This document shows, in pieces, positions 44,925 to 56,617 of a stretch of 64,000 bases of DNA; position 1 is the stretch's first letter; every line of letters starts with the position of its first letter. The translations under genes and the position numbers were made by a program. The stretch covers positions 17,247,691 through 17,311,690 of the forward strand of contig OZ023185.1 in NCBI GenBank assembly GCA_963995505.1, read 5' to 3'. The notes under the pieces are model-generated. The model saw only the letters and a program-made list of their open reading frames with translations. It was not told the DNA's origin and made no database searches. This DNA comes from Hypericum androsaemum. Lineage: Eukaryota; Streptophyta; Magnoliopsida; Malpighiales; Hypericaceae.

Positions 44925-46214
44925 GGAAAAAGACCGATAAGTATCCTGTGGTTTCACATTTTTTACAACGGGATATTTTGTGGTTTCAAATTGGTAATTT
45001 AGTCCCTGTGATTTTCGAAAAAAAATTCGGGCAGGTCCAAGATAGCTACCCGGCAAAATGGACTTGCAACGTTGTCATTTTAAACCTACGTGGCAGAAAT
45101 GTGGCATCTAAATGAGTTTAGTTAATGATGATGTGTAATATGATAAATTACCTAAACAGTCTCCAATTTCTAAAAGTCGTGCGCGAAACACCAAAAAATT
45201 GTAAATGGGTTTAGTTCCTCCTCCACCTCTTTCCTTCCTTCCCTCCTCCCATCCCCTCTTTCACTTCATACACAAGCTCAACGAAAACGTCACAATTTCT
45301 TCCTCTAAACCTCAAAGAATCAGAAAAGAAGAGACTCGAAGTTATTAAAACCACAATGGTGGACGTGCTGGCGACCCAGGAATGCACTGAAGCGAGCCCC
45401 ACTCATGATCCCCCTCTTCAACCATTGTTACACATCCCCTGCCAGTCCTCACTCGCCGGCAATCCAGGGATTTCAGGAGCGATGCCGCCGTGGTCCGAAG
45501 AAGGAGGAAATTTGGCGCGTCATCGTCGGGATCTTCCTCTCCGGAGAGGTTCTTTGAGGTCTCCGAGCTCCCACGGTGTGTCGGGATCTTCCTCTTGTTA
45601 AAAGCGGACTAGTTTTCAGATTTGCTCCGGAAAGCGAGGTGGAGTTCAGGGAGGTGACTGATTGATGCATCTCTGGTTTTTAGGGTTCTTCCCGGAAGAG
45701 CTTTACGGTGTATTAGAAGAGAGGAGAGGAGGAGGGAGGATGGGTAGGTTTGAAAGGAGAGGAGCCCCTCAAGCTTTATCAAAATTGTTGCTGTGGATGG
45801 GGAGGAAGGAGGGAGGAAGACAGAGAATTGGAATTGGATTAGTGGGTTTGGTTTGGTGGGTTTGAGATTCGGGGATTTTTTTTGCTGGTGGAGAGAGAGT
45901 GTATGTTTTAGGTGGGAGGGGAAGGAGAGAGATGAGAGTGAGGATAGGTTATTTGAAAAAAATATAAATAAATTTGAGACTATTTAAGTAATTAGCCACA
46001 TTACACGTCATCATTAACTAAATCCATTCGGATGGCACATTTTCGTCACGTAGGCTTAAAACGACAGCGTTTCGAGTTCGTTTGGCCGGGCAGCTACCCT
46101 GGACCTGCCCGAAATTTTTTTCGAAAATCACAGGGACTAAATTACCAATTTAAAACTATAAGGTACCCCGTTATGAAAATGTGAAACTACAGGGTACTTA
46201 TCTGTCCTTTTCCC
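44925..46214. mobile_element. Pack-MULE candidate with about 250 bp terminal inverted repeats
   Basis: The left arm (44925 to about 45170) and right arm (about 45970-46214) are inverted copies. They share GGAAAA(A)G at the tip, TATCCTGTGGTTTCACATTTT / GTACCCTGTAGTTTCACATT, AAATTGGTAATTTAGTCCCT, CGGGCAGGTCC and GTTAATGATGA. The 9 bp AATTTAAAA flanks it (44916-44924 and 46215-46223), the Mutator target-site duplication length. The core (about 45200-45970) is GC-richer than its surroundings. It has a pyrimidine-rich leader, an ATG at 45356 (MVDVLATQECTEASPT) and short coding-like stretches in differing frames. It has no transposase; the core looks like captured host 5' gene sequence of unrecognised origin. 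The tips match the MITE at 8554-9273. Confidence 0.78.
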
Positions 46215-46223
46215 AATTTAAAA

Positions 46224-48134
46224 TTAAAAATAGGCGATCAAAATGAAATTTACCAAAAAAGATATGACGCGTAGGCCCTTGCAGATATGACGCGTAGGCC
46301 CCCTTAGGCTCCATTATCGCTCCACTCTCAACCCCGTTCCTTTGGTGCAAATGTTGGAAGCACGGAAACACAGCAAAGGCCAAGAATGACGGCAACCTCA
46401 ACATATTGACATAAAAATATAATAACAGAAACCTTTTTTAAAATTTCTCATTAATTTTTTCAAACTACATGTTATTCGATCATTTAATGAGCTAACTAAT
46501 TTAAGTTTAATTAATTTAACTATTGTTGTATTTTTTACTGCTCGAATTAAAGAACTCATTAAACTACAACACTCACAGATTAATTTAAATGAACGTTTTT
46601 ATTTCCCGCGTGGTACCTTTCACATGCGTCTAATATATTTTAACAAGTATTTAACATTATTGTATTCTCAATCGGTCTAATTCAAAATATGATTAAACTA
46701 TAACATTCAACTGATCTAAATTGGCGTTTTTTATATCAGTTAACTATTTCCCAACCCGCCAGCTAGTCGATAGACAGAGAGAGTTTGGTGCATGTACTAA
46801 AGAAGTTGGTGGTTAAGTTGGCAATTAGCTGGATGGGAAAAGGGGAGCTGCCAGATTTCCACTTAAAAGAAGTTGCTTAATTACAGGTACTAAAAAAGAT
46901 GGGTATAGCGTTAGGGACAAGGAATCATCAGCCCAAGAAGGTAGCAAAAGCGGTACCTTTGATGCTTTAGGTGTGTCCATGGCTCCTCCCGGTTTTAGCA
47001 ACCTGAACGTGACGGCTCATCCCCACCGTCCATTCCGGGTGGTGGTGGTGATGATGATGGTGGATGCCTTTGATGCTTTTGGAATGTAATTCGATACTAG
47101 CTTTGTTACATTGACTTTTCGAAATAGATCAGGTGTGTGCTCATCATAATTTCTGATTTATTTTTAAAATTTTAATTTAAGAATATTTATGTCCAAAAAA
47201 TTTATTCAAATAGTGGAGTGTCGATTTGAATAATCTTTGTCATTCAGTCGAACATTTTGAAACCACGGGGTACTGTTCAGCAAATAGACAAAATTAAGGA
47301 GTACTAAAAGTGAATTTTATCTCTTTAAGATTAAATAAAGAGATATTTTATTAAAGAGTACCACGGGGAACATTTTGAAACCACGGGTACTGTTCTGCAA
47401 ATCTAATTAGTATACTCAGAATATTTTATTAATGTACATACCTACCGGTTGTACCAAAAACACAACAAAGTGGAAGGAATTTTTCTTGTTTCAGACAGTT
47501 CTATTTCTTTTCAGGTTGGCCCATTTAACTAATATGTTGGACCGCTCTGTAAATGAGCCAACTTTTTATTAAGTGGAGATCAATATGTTAGCCCGGTAGG
47601 TAGGTACATCAAAAAACTGGAAATAATAAGTTGGCTCATGTTAGGGGATAATTTAGATAAAAAAGAGAGCCTATCACGTGGCACATCCGGATCCCATTTT
47701 TTTCAAAAGGAATGATAGACGTCGCTCGAATAATCGAATGAGTTATTTTTTGCTCCACAAAATTTTTCGAGTACATTGCGTATAGCTAAAAAATTTATGA
47801 AAAGAAATTCAATATTTGAATAACTGAACACACTTTAAAATTTTTGGAAAAAAATTAAGAAAAATGGGAGTCGATTTGGAAGCGTCACGTGGCATGGCAT
47901 CCATCTTTTACAATTTTTTTCAAAATTTTGAAGAAAGATAAGTTAGTACCTGAATGTTGGGATGTAAAAATATTTTTCGATTTCAGCAACTTTTTTAGCA
48001 ATAGTGTGTAGAGCTTGAAAAATGGGAACGGGAAGAGGAAGGGGTTCGAAACCCACGTGAGAAATGAAGCTGGTTCACGCACGTGCACACCTCGAGTTTC
48101 TGTCTCGGTGGTGTCGTTAGTCCACAAGCTGGTG
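46224..48134. other. Spacer with MULE-tip relics
   Basis: AT-rich DNA without a supported gene. ACATTTTGAAACCACGGG(G)T followed by ACTGTTC(A/T)GCAAAT occurs at 47251 and again at 47369, a diverged direct repeat resembling the MULE-type end family (CCACGGGGTACT ~ CCACAGGGTACT). A short frame at 47885-48145 is not supported. Confidence 0.45.
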
Positions 48135-49044
48135 GGAAAAGTCAAATTTAGTAGTACCTTATAGTATCACAAAAAATTATTTTAGTATTTTATAGTAAAA
48201 AAATTCATCAATCGAGTCAAATCACAGCCAATTAACATCAGTTTGGTCTGGGACAGCTTCCCAGACCTACTCGAACGGAGTTGGTTGAAACTACGTCATT
48301 TTTCTAACGATGTGGCATATCACGTCAGATTTTCTAGCACACTTGTAAACATGACATGGCAAGGTGACAAAATATCAAAATAATCACTGATAGATTTAAA
48401 TAGTTTAAAAAACCAATCATTTTAAAAAGGATAAATTATTCTCAAGTCTCTGACCTTTGGTCACCCTCTCCCTAGGGTCCCTGACTTTTGGAAAATGATT
48501 GTCCCGTCCCTAAGTTTTGATGATAATAGACTCGCAGGTCCCTGGAGCCAGAATATTACTTTTTCTCCAATGAATTCTCACTTGAAATGACCAAAATGCC
48601 CTCCTTCATTATACCCAATTATCTTCAACCTCAGACAACAGCATCATCTTCAACCGCTAGCAAGAATGCTCAATTAAATTAACCAATGGAGAAAAAAAAC
48701 CATGAAACTAATCAATCTCAACAAAAAATTAACCCACTTCAACAATCAGTCTCATAAAATCCAATCTGCAAAATAAGGATGAACCCTAATCACATGACAT
48801 AATTAAAAAAACAAAAAACAAATCTATATCTGAAACGGAAACGAAAACTTCAAACATCCGCCAGCATTAACGAGTGCTTCTTTGATTCCTCGTCCATGTC
48901 GTCGTTGACACTCAATGACCGCCCCGAGATCCATCCATAGTAGCCACAATCATCCCAAAAAGCAACTTCCGTGTAGCCTCAACCGTTCGCAGCAGCAGGC
49001 TCGCAAGAAAGATGACCGTTTGTCGTCGTCGTCTGGGAAACAGG

Positions 49045-49802
49045 TAGGGGTGAGGCCCAACCCGAAAAAAGCCTGATCCACCGAAAGCCCGACCAACCCG
49101 AAGCCAAATACATACACCAAAAACCCGACTTTGAAACGGGTTCATGTGTTGGCAGTCGGTTTAAACTAACCGGTCGGGCTCAAAATTGGTGTCATTTTTT
49201 ACGTACACAGTGAGCCCAAAACCCCGACCAAAATGCTGTGTTTTGGGGTGAGGCCCAACCCAAAAAAAGCCCGATCCACCTCATTCTCCTACAGGGTATA
49301 AATACCCATTAAGTTGCCCAGCCGCTCCTCATTCTCTTCTCCTCTTCTCTCTCTCGTCCACTCCGCCCTCCATCTCCCACTCCCCCTCTCGTCCTCCAGG
49401 CTCCATCTCCCTCGTGTCCTCCATCTTCCCCTCATCTTCCGTCTCGGTCCTCTCGTCCTCCATCTTCCCCTCGTCCTCAGGTAAGGTGCTCCATTACTTG
49501 TGTAATTCAAGTTTGATGGCTTTGTGAAATTGGGATGCTATTTTTAATGCTAATTGATGTGAAAAGTTATAATTTTTCGTTTTGAACTAACGGGCCAACA
49601 ACGGTGTCAGTTTGTAGGACAATTTCATCCATCGGTATCACACTGCTACACCGACCGACAGATGATAACACTGCAAGCCCGAGACACCGTCGGTAAAGGA
49701 GAAATAATTATTTAATTGGCGTCATTTTTATAGGCTTTTCTTGGTCAATGCCGGGCTCAACAAAGAGCAGAAACCCACGAACCCGAAGATTACTCAGCCC
49801 TA
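49045..49802. mobile_element. Innermost hAT-type element, 758 bp, non-autonomous
   Basis: The left tip is TAGGGGTGAGGCCCAACCCG and the reverse complement of the right tip is TAGGGCTGAG. The 8 bp flanks GAAACAGG (49037-49044) and GAAACGGG (49803-49810) match at seven of eight positions, as expected for hAT. The terminal block recurs internally at about 49244 (GGGGTGAGGCCCAACCC, then AAAAAAAGCCCGATCCACC). The interior holds a TATA box, a CT-rich leader and a CAG|GTAAGG splice donor, like the promoter and first exon of a hAT transposase gene whose coding part was deleted. Confidence 0.75.
49297..49304 (+). promoter_or_regulatory. TATA box inside the hAT element
   Basis: TATAAATA is followed about 30 bases later by a long CTC/TCTTC-rich leader (49325-49480) and the donor-like CCTCAGGTAAGGTG. 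This fits the promoter of the lost transposase gene. Confidence 0.45.
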
Positions 49803-50491
49803 GAAACGGGTCTTGGTGGCCTCATGTAGGCTGCTCCTAAAGGCTGGGTTGGTTCACGAAGACGACAATGGTGACGGCGACGACCATAGTGACAGTGATG
49901 ACCTCGGAGACCAACCCGGCCTTCCTAATCCTCTCACCCATTACTAAGCTCGTCCTCAAGCTCCCGCGCGACAAAGATTTACGGATCAGTCCAACGACCA
50001 CTCAAACTTATCCTCAAGTGAAAATTTGCAACGGAAAAGTCCCTATCGGTGATGGATAGAGACAATGGCTAGAGAAATTTGGTTTTAGGATTTTTGGTGG
50101 GAATGAGGAAAATTGATGATTGTTAACGATGGTCGGGATCTTGATGATGGCTAGAGAATTTTGTTTTGGGTTGGTGTTATTGGATTATTGGGAATTTTTT
50201 TAATTTGGTGTTTAAAGGTTGAAGAAATAATTTTTTTGTGTTAGATTATAAAGAAGAAGGGCATTTATTTTTAAGGAGGTGGAGTAAAATCTAACAGGGA
50301 CGATATTTTTCAAAAGCCAAGAGTCAGAATTTATCCTTTTTGAAAAAACAAAACTTATATGACAACACACAACACAAGGTTTTGATCCTAAGACCTGTCC
50401 ATCAATAGGCCAAGCACGCTAGTTCCAGTCTCGCCACGCCCGAACAGTACCTCGTCCTCAACCTCACCGCCCCGTCCTCGACTCGGCTCTC

Positions 50492-50493
<2 letters not shown>

Positions 50494-50526
<33 letters not shown>
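50494..50526. repeat. (CT)n microsatellite
   Basis: About 15 CT dinucleotides ending in a C6 run, within the right part of the outer nested element. Confidence 0.92.
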
Positions 50527-50527
<1 letters not shown>

Positions 50528-51150
50528 CCCAATTTCCCCAAGCCCTGAGTCAATAAAGTTACGAGCTCCAGAGAAGAAAAATGAAAAGGACCCAAAAAGC
50601 CCATTGGAGAGAGCACCGTCCACCATCATCTCCGACTACGGCGATGGGTTGGGGAAATTTGATATAGTCGGTGGTGGAGGAGGATGTTAGGGTTATAATT
50701 TGAAGATTGGATTTTAGGAAAGAGAAGGGTTGGGGAAGAAGATGATTGATAGTGCGACTATTTTGGTATTAAATTGGGTAAGAAGAGGATTGGGTTGGGG
50801 AAGAAGACGATTGGGTTTTTGATATTAAATTGGGGAAGAAGACGATTGGGTTGGGGAAAATAGTACAAATAAATCAGTGACTATTTTGATATTTGCCACC
50901 TTTGATTTGACTCATGAATTTTTTTTTAATACTAGAAGATACTAAAATAATATTTTGCGATACAACATAGTACTGAAATGGACTTTTTCCCTATAATTCT
51001 TACTTAGCTGGGCTGGGTACCATTCCTAATAGAAGTTGGTACATACACCGAGACAGACAATCTTATGCATTAGACCTCACTCGCTCTTCCTTCCTTTTTC
51101 TCTTTCTCCACCATTTCTTTGAGCTTCCTGGTTGCCATTTTATCCAGAGA

Positions 51151-52025
<875 letters not shown>

Positions 52026-54644
52026 GTCTCTCCTCTAATCCCGATATATATATATATATATATATATGACGAAGATATGCAAGTGTAAAATGATGAGGAA
52101 GTCTCCTCCCACCATTGCTAGAATTTGCAGAGCATATCTTAGGATGTCCAGAGCAGTTGCCCATTTACCCTAAGCTTGGAAGGCTGAAGTGACAATTTAT
52201 GTTTGGTATCCAAAACACTAAGTAATTGTTTGTTTAGCAAATGTCTAGCTGTCTATATTTCCGACGATGTTAAAGAATATTTAATGTGGAGCTCTGTTGT
52301 TCCCTTGGGAGCTTTTTTTCACCTTCTGGCTAGGATGAGAGACCTGTTTGTTTTGGGTTAAAGGCGCCGTATTTACTGTAAAGCTTTAATCTTTCTTTGT
52401 TCTCGGTCGATGTAATTTTCTTGGATTTTAAGCTAGAGAGAGCAGAATATGAGGTTTAGGATGTTAACTGCATTTGAATTGGTTTCCAGTTTGGAGTATG
52501 ATTCTGAGTGTTTGCTTTCCTTGTTTTTGTATCAGGTTAGGAGGCTGGTGGTGGTGGTTGAGACAGAGGAGATGTACAAAGCTCTTCTTCTCGAATCGAA
52601 TCGAATCGAATCTCCTCGATGCTAATGCTATGTTTCTTTTCAATCTCTATAATAGTAAAATCATCCCCGACCTCTTTAAGCTCTTCTTCTCGAAACTTGT
52701 CAGACTCTGTAGAATGCTGCACTTTGTATTAATTAATTAGTGTCTGGTTGAAAACAGCAGCAGGAGGAGAAAGAAGTTGAGAGCTCCTAACATCAAGTGG
52801 AAAATTATACAACATCCAGTTATTTAGATTGTTCCTGAGCCAGGTCTTGTTTGTTGCTTTGTCTATTAGACACACCAACCAACCAGTATGCTCTGCTAAG
52901 AAACAAACCCATTGAGAGAGTGCTTAGGTATATATAGCCCTGTGCTCATCGACTTCATCGTTCCATGTGCTTCTCGAATAAACCATTCAATATTCACATA
53001 CCCAATTATACTAATACAACCATTCTTTTGTTATGGATTAAATTGTTCTCTGGAACATGGATACCCTGCAAACAGAACACACCCTTGAAGAGGACATGTT
53101 AGTTATAACAGATGTTCGTTTTAGACCAAATTCTTCCTTCAGTTCTGCTGAAACGAGCAGTATCTCGGTTGTCTATCCACTATAACATACTAGTATATGA
53201 AGGCCTAAAGGCTGGCTTGGGTAATTAATGTTGTAAATTTACGCCTAGCTTAGACCATCTGCAACCCACCCTTAAATGGTCACGGAACAAACAATTAATT
53301 TTTCTTTCATTTATACCCAACCTCATTATATATTTTTCTACTCACATCAGCAACTCAAGATCACAAAATAAATAATTAATTTTTCTTTCATCCAATTATT
53401 ATCTACTATTATTTTTTGTTATATAAAAATTATAGAAATTATACAAAAATGATTATTTCGTTCTTATAATAAGAAAAAAAATTATAATTAAGTAACAAAA
53501 TTAGGATTACAAAAGTTGCAAAACAAAATTATTTTATAGAGGAATAAAAAATACAATTTTTTATTTTGTTAAAAGATAACTTCAATTTTTTTAACCACAC
53601 AAATAATATCAAAAAAATCTATTTATACGAATAATATTGTACCAAATGTAACTAAAATACATAGAAAGAAAAAAAAAATATTAATATAATATTGAAGGGC
53701 TGTCAGGTCCCAAAGGTGCGTCCCCCTCCCTCCACTATTTTAATTTTTTTTTAGTTTTTTAATAATAAAAAAATGGTGACCCCTTGTGGGGGTCACTGAT
53801 GCCTAGTAGTCTTATAGTTGTTTCTTATGAGGCATGCCTTCTAACTCTAATTCTGATACTAGAAGAATTCATTCTCCAATGTTTCTGTAACTCTTATTCT
53901 GCATTAGTGATACCGAAAACGAAATTCGCTATTACATACAAATCTACTCACAAACCTGATCAAAAAAACAGGACCAATTATCTGGGCCAGAATTCTACTA
54001 CAGAAATTTGCATTGATTGACGAAAGGTTAAGTTGGAAGATGGTTTGGTTTCCCTGACCAATATTTCAAATTGATTAAGAATCTACTTGCTACTAGGGAG
54101 TTTTGCTACGATGAAATCTCTAACATATCAACACAACTGAAGTAATCTCAGAATCTTCAACTATCTAGGCCACAAGAGAACCATCAGCAATCTGAGTTGC
54201 AAAATTACCACAGGTTTGCTCTCTAGGACTGAGCTTCCCGTGAAATTCGTTGCCGAAAATTGAAAGTATTTCTAAGTTTCACATTCTATATTTAAGTTTC
54301 AGATAGTTGGCTTGAGCTTAGATTCAAATGCAAGTAGCACAAGCAGAATACAATTAACCAAAACAGAGACAATACCACCGTGATGTACGCCATTAAGATG
54401 CAGATATCCCGTGTTGGAAAGACGCTTGAAAGGCGGGAACAAGAACTCCATTGCATCCTTGATAGCAATTAATAACCTCATTCGAAATTCTGCAGATGCT
54501 TTCTAGTTAGAGCTGTACACCTCAGAACCCTAGCAAGAACGCTTCTAAACCGATTCCGAACCATGACTACCAATTCAACTATAACCCAAAATTCTTTATT
54601 AGCAATTCATTCTCTCAGATGTACTTCTCCGCTTATCACGACCT
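52026..54644. other. Spacer after the HMGR remnant
   Basis: It contains a (TA)n run (52043-52067), a short TCGAA repeat (52591-52611) and a very AT-rich block (53270-53700) without coding potential. Small frames (52474-52740, 53784-54020) have no recognised domain. The final roughly 600 bp before 54645 are the 3' side of the trihelix gene. Confidence 0.5.
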
Positions 54645-55541
54645 TCAAATGCCGCCATCCTCAACCTTCATCTTGTTCTGCTGCTCACCGAAAACATCGG
54701 TGATCAACCCGACAAGCTTCCTCTGCGAACCCAGGATCATCTCCATCCGCTTATTCTCCATCTCCATCTTCCACCTCTCCATCTCCTTAACCATCTCCAA
54801 CTTCTCCCTCTCCACCCCCACAATCCTCTCCGCCACCCCCCTTATCTCCGCCGCCAAGCCCCTCAACCCCGCGCCTTCACGTTCCTCCCGCTTCCTCTTC
54901 CCTCCTCCGCTGCTCTCCCCGCCTCCAACAACAACCGGCTCCCTAATAATATAATTAATACTCCTCGACTTGGCCCTAAACCCGTCATAGTAGTGATCCT
55001 CCATCACCACCGCCTCCTCATCCTCGTCGTCGTCGTCCTCCTCCTCCTCCTCCACGTAGCCACCATACTTCTGATCGAACAAGTAACCGCCAGCATTCTG
55101 CAAACCCGACGGAGTGGCGTAATGGTAATTAACACCACCCCCAGGAGCGACGGCGAGGGGAGCGGCGGCGAGGGGGGCGCCGCGCTCGAGGGCGTCCATG
55201 AGGTAGTAGTAAGGCCAGAAGGAGGAGGCGGCGGATCCCGCGGCGGAGGACGAGAGGCGGCGCTTCTCCTCGCGGAAGCGCTTGCGGAGCTTCTCCATCT
55301 TGTGGCGGCACTGGAGGGCGGACTTGGAGGGGTGGCCGCAGAGGAGGGCCACGTGTCCGGCCACGTCCTCCCACTGGTGGGCCTTGAGGGGCCCGCGCTT
55401 CGAGGCGTACCACCTGTCCTGGTAGACCTGGATCAGGTTGACCGTCTCCTGGTGGGCCCAAGTCACCGGCTGCGGCCTCTTCGAGGTGACCGGCGACGGG
55501 GTTGGGTTCTGGGGCGGAGGGGACTCCGATTCTGTTGACAT
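54645..55541 (-). CDS. Trihelix (SIP1/ENAP-ASIL-like) transcription factor
   Basis: A single exon encodes 298 residues. After a Pro/Ser-rich start (MSTESESPPPQNPTP) comes a trihelix/Myb-SANT-like DNA-binding domain at about residues 25-95. It begins PVTWAHQETVNLIQVYQDRW, with the usual third-helix region HPSKSALQCRHKMEKLRKRF. The middle has a low-complexity acidic run (about residues 168-182), and KRKREER is a candidate nuclear signal. The C-terminal helix (AERIVGVEREKLEMVKEMER to LITDVF) is predicted coiled coil, as in the SIP1 clade, where it mediates dimers. Family members bind GT-type elements and often repress genes, some through histone deacetylation. The specific orthologue is not assigned. 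The coding region is GC-rich relative to its flanks, and the opposite strand is open by codon bias only. Confidence 0.92.
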   Translation of the reverse strand: MSTESESPPPQNPTPSPVTSKRPQPVTWAHQETVNLIQVYQDRWYASKRGPLKAHQWEDVAGHVALLCGHPSKSALQCRHKMEKLRKRFREEKRRLSSSAAGSAASSFWPYYYLMDALERGAPLAAAPLAVAPGGGVNYHYATPSGLQNAGGYLFDQKYGGYVEEEEEDDDDEDEEAVVMEDHYYDGFRAKSRSINYIIREPVVVGGGESSGGGKRKREEREGAGLRGLAAEIRGVAERIVGVEREKLEMVKEMERWKMEMENKRMEMILGSQRKLVGLITDVFGEQQNKMKVEDGGI

Positions 55542-56617
55542 TGGTTGGGGGATTTTTGTGTGGTTTTTAGGGTTTAGTAGCGAGGGGATGCCTTTTTTTG
55601 GGTGGTTTGGGGTTTTTTTCTCTCTCTCTTATTGGGTGGGTGGGTGGGGGTGGTGGCGCCGCGACCGGTGAGTGGTTGTTGAGGATTTAAGTGAGATAGT
55701 GGACTACTTGGCGCCAAAGGCTTGTTGGTGGGTAAATTCATCTTTAATCAGTTGTATAAATTCTATTTGTTGGTTCAATAAATAATCGAATATCAGAATA
55801 TATTTAAAAAAATGTTAGAAACTTCCACAGTCCAAATCATGGTGGTTAGAGCAAGAAAAAAAGGAGACTACGTAAACGGTTGCAAAATTTGACAAGGAGA
55901 TCGGATTAACAACTCTTTTGCTTCTCGTACTTCGTTTTATTGCATCTCTGTAGGGAACGAAGCACAGAACAGTCTATTTTGGCAATAATCGTTTGAAGCA
56001 ACAATTTCCACATTTTTAGTTAGCCCCAGGTTTGTAAGGTTATTTCGAAAATCGAAGTTGTGAATGAGTAATTAATCGTCTCAACTCAAATGTACATAAT
56101 GGTATTTCCCGGATCTCATCTTCCAGTACTTTTCTCGTTGTTAAATTGAGAAGACTAGCTATCCCTAACAAATATGTTCCTCCTATGTACTTACTATGTA
56201 CACACGAAAACACCACCAATCGCCGCCACGCCCCTGGAGAAGCAAATGTAGTCCGAGCCGAGTACTGTCTGACACCTGCAAAGGAGGAGGAAGTCTATTT
56301 CAAAAGATGACGCAGACAGGGAACATGGTCTCCGCAATTGCGATAACCAAGACACAAAACATACGTTGGATCAATTGGTGAGTTGATTATCATGGAATTT
56401 CCATGCATTTTCTCGTAATCCCAGCAAAAGATCTACGTCCTGCCTATCTTTCTGGGTGTGGTAGTCTGCGATATCTGGGCCAACAAGTGTTTGGTCCCTG
56501 TATGACCAAAAAGGTGTTATTTCCTGCGATGACATGAAGCAATGGAACTCTGGACTACTCATGATGATGCCAAACCGAATACAGATTGCCATTTGAACTT
56601 TGTTATCTAAAATCTGG
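55542..56617 (-). other. Trihelix promoter region and 3' side of the SFH gene
   Basis: The 5' leader and promoter of the trihelix gene are G/T-rich and hold a CT run at 55620-55630. A possible extra last exon of the SFH gene lies at about 56190-56290: CTCCAG or TTTGCAG acceptors on the minus strand, then GRGGDWWCFRVY. No independent gene is seen. Confidence 0.4.

Larger units (their letters stand above)
48424..50343. mobile_element. Middle element of the nest (AAAAAGGATAAATT ends)
   Basis: The left end AAAAAGGATAAATT ... CCCTGACTTTTGGAAAATGA ... TCGTCCCT-like matches the reverse complement of the right end (AAAAAGGATAAATTCTGACT, CTTTTGAAAAATATCGTCCC). The left arm carries about 45 bp more. 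The interior has GC-rich segments (48840-49036 and 49803-50060) that look like one sequence split by the hAT insertion. They contain short frames but no recognised domain. No target-site duplication was identified. Confidence 0.55.
48135..50990. mobile_element. Outer MULE-type element of a three-level nest, about 2.86 kb
   Basis: The left end reads GGGAAAAGTCAAATTTAGTA and the reverse complement of the right end reads GGAAAAAGTCCATTTCAGTA. Both then continue TnGTATCnCAAAA, ATTATTTTAGTAT and AATTCAT. Further in, AAATATCAAAATA(A/G)TCACTGAT matches at about 48370 and 50860, showing the right arm lost roughly 130 bp that the left arm keeps (including GGTCTGGGACAGCTTCCCAGACC). No 9 bp target-site duplication is visible, so one end may have been rearranged. 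It contains the inner element at 48424-50343. Confidence 0.62.

Noticed and set aside
47885..48145. 86-codon minus-strand frame
   Set aside because: No recognisable domain; lies in transposon-rich spacer.
54993..55538. 181-codon plus-strand frame and a 110-codon minus-strand frame within the trihelix gene
   Set aside because: Shadows of the GC-rich trihelix coding region; the trihelix frame has clear domain structure.
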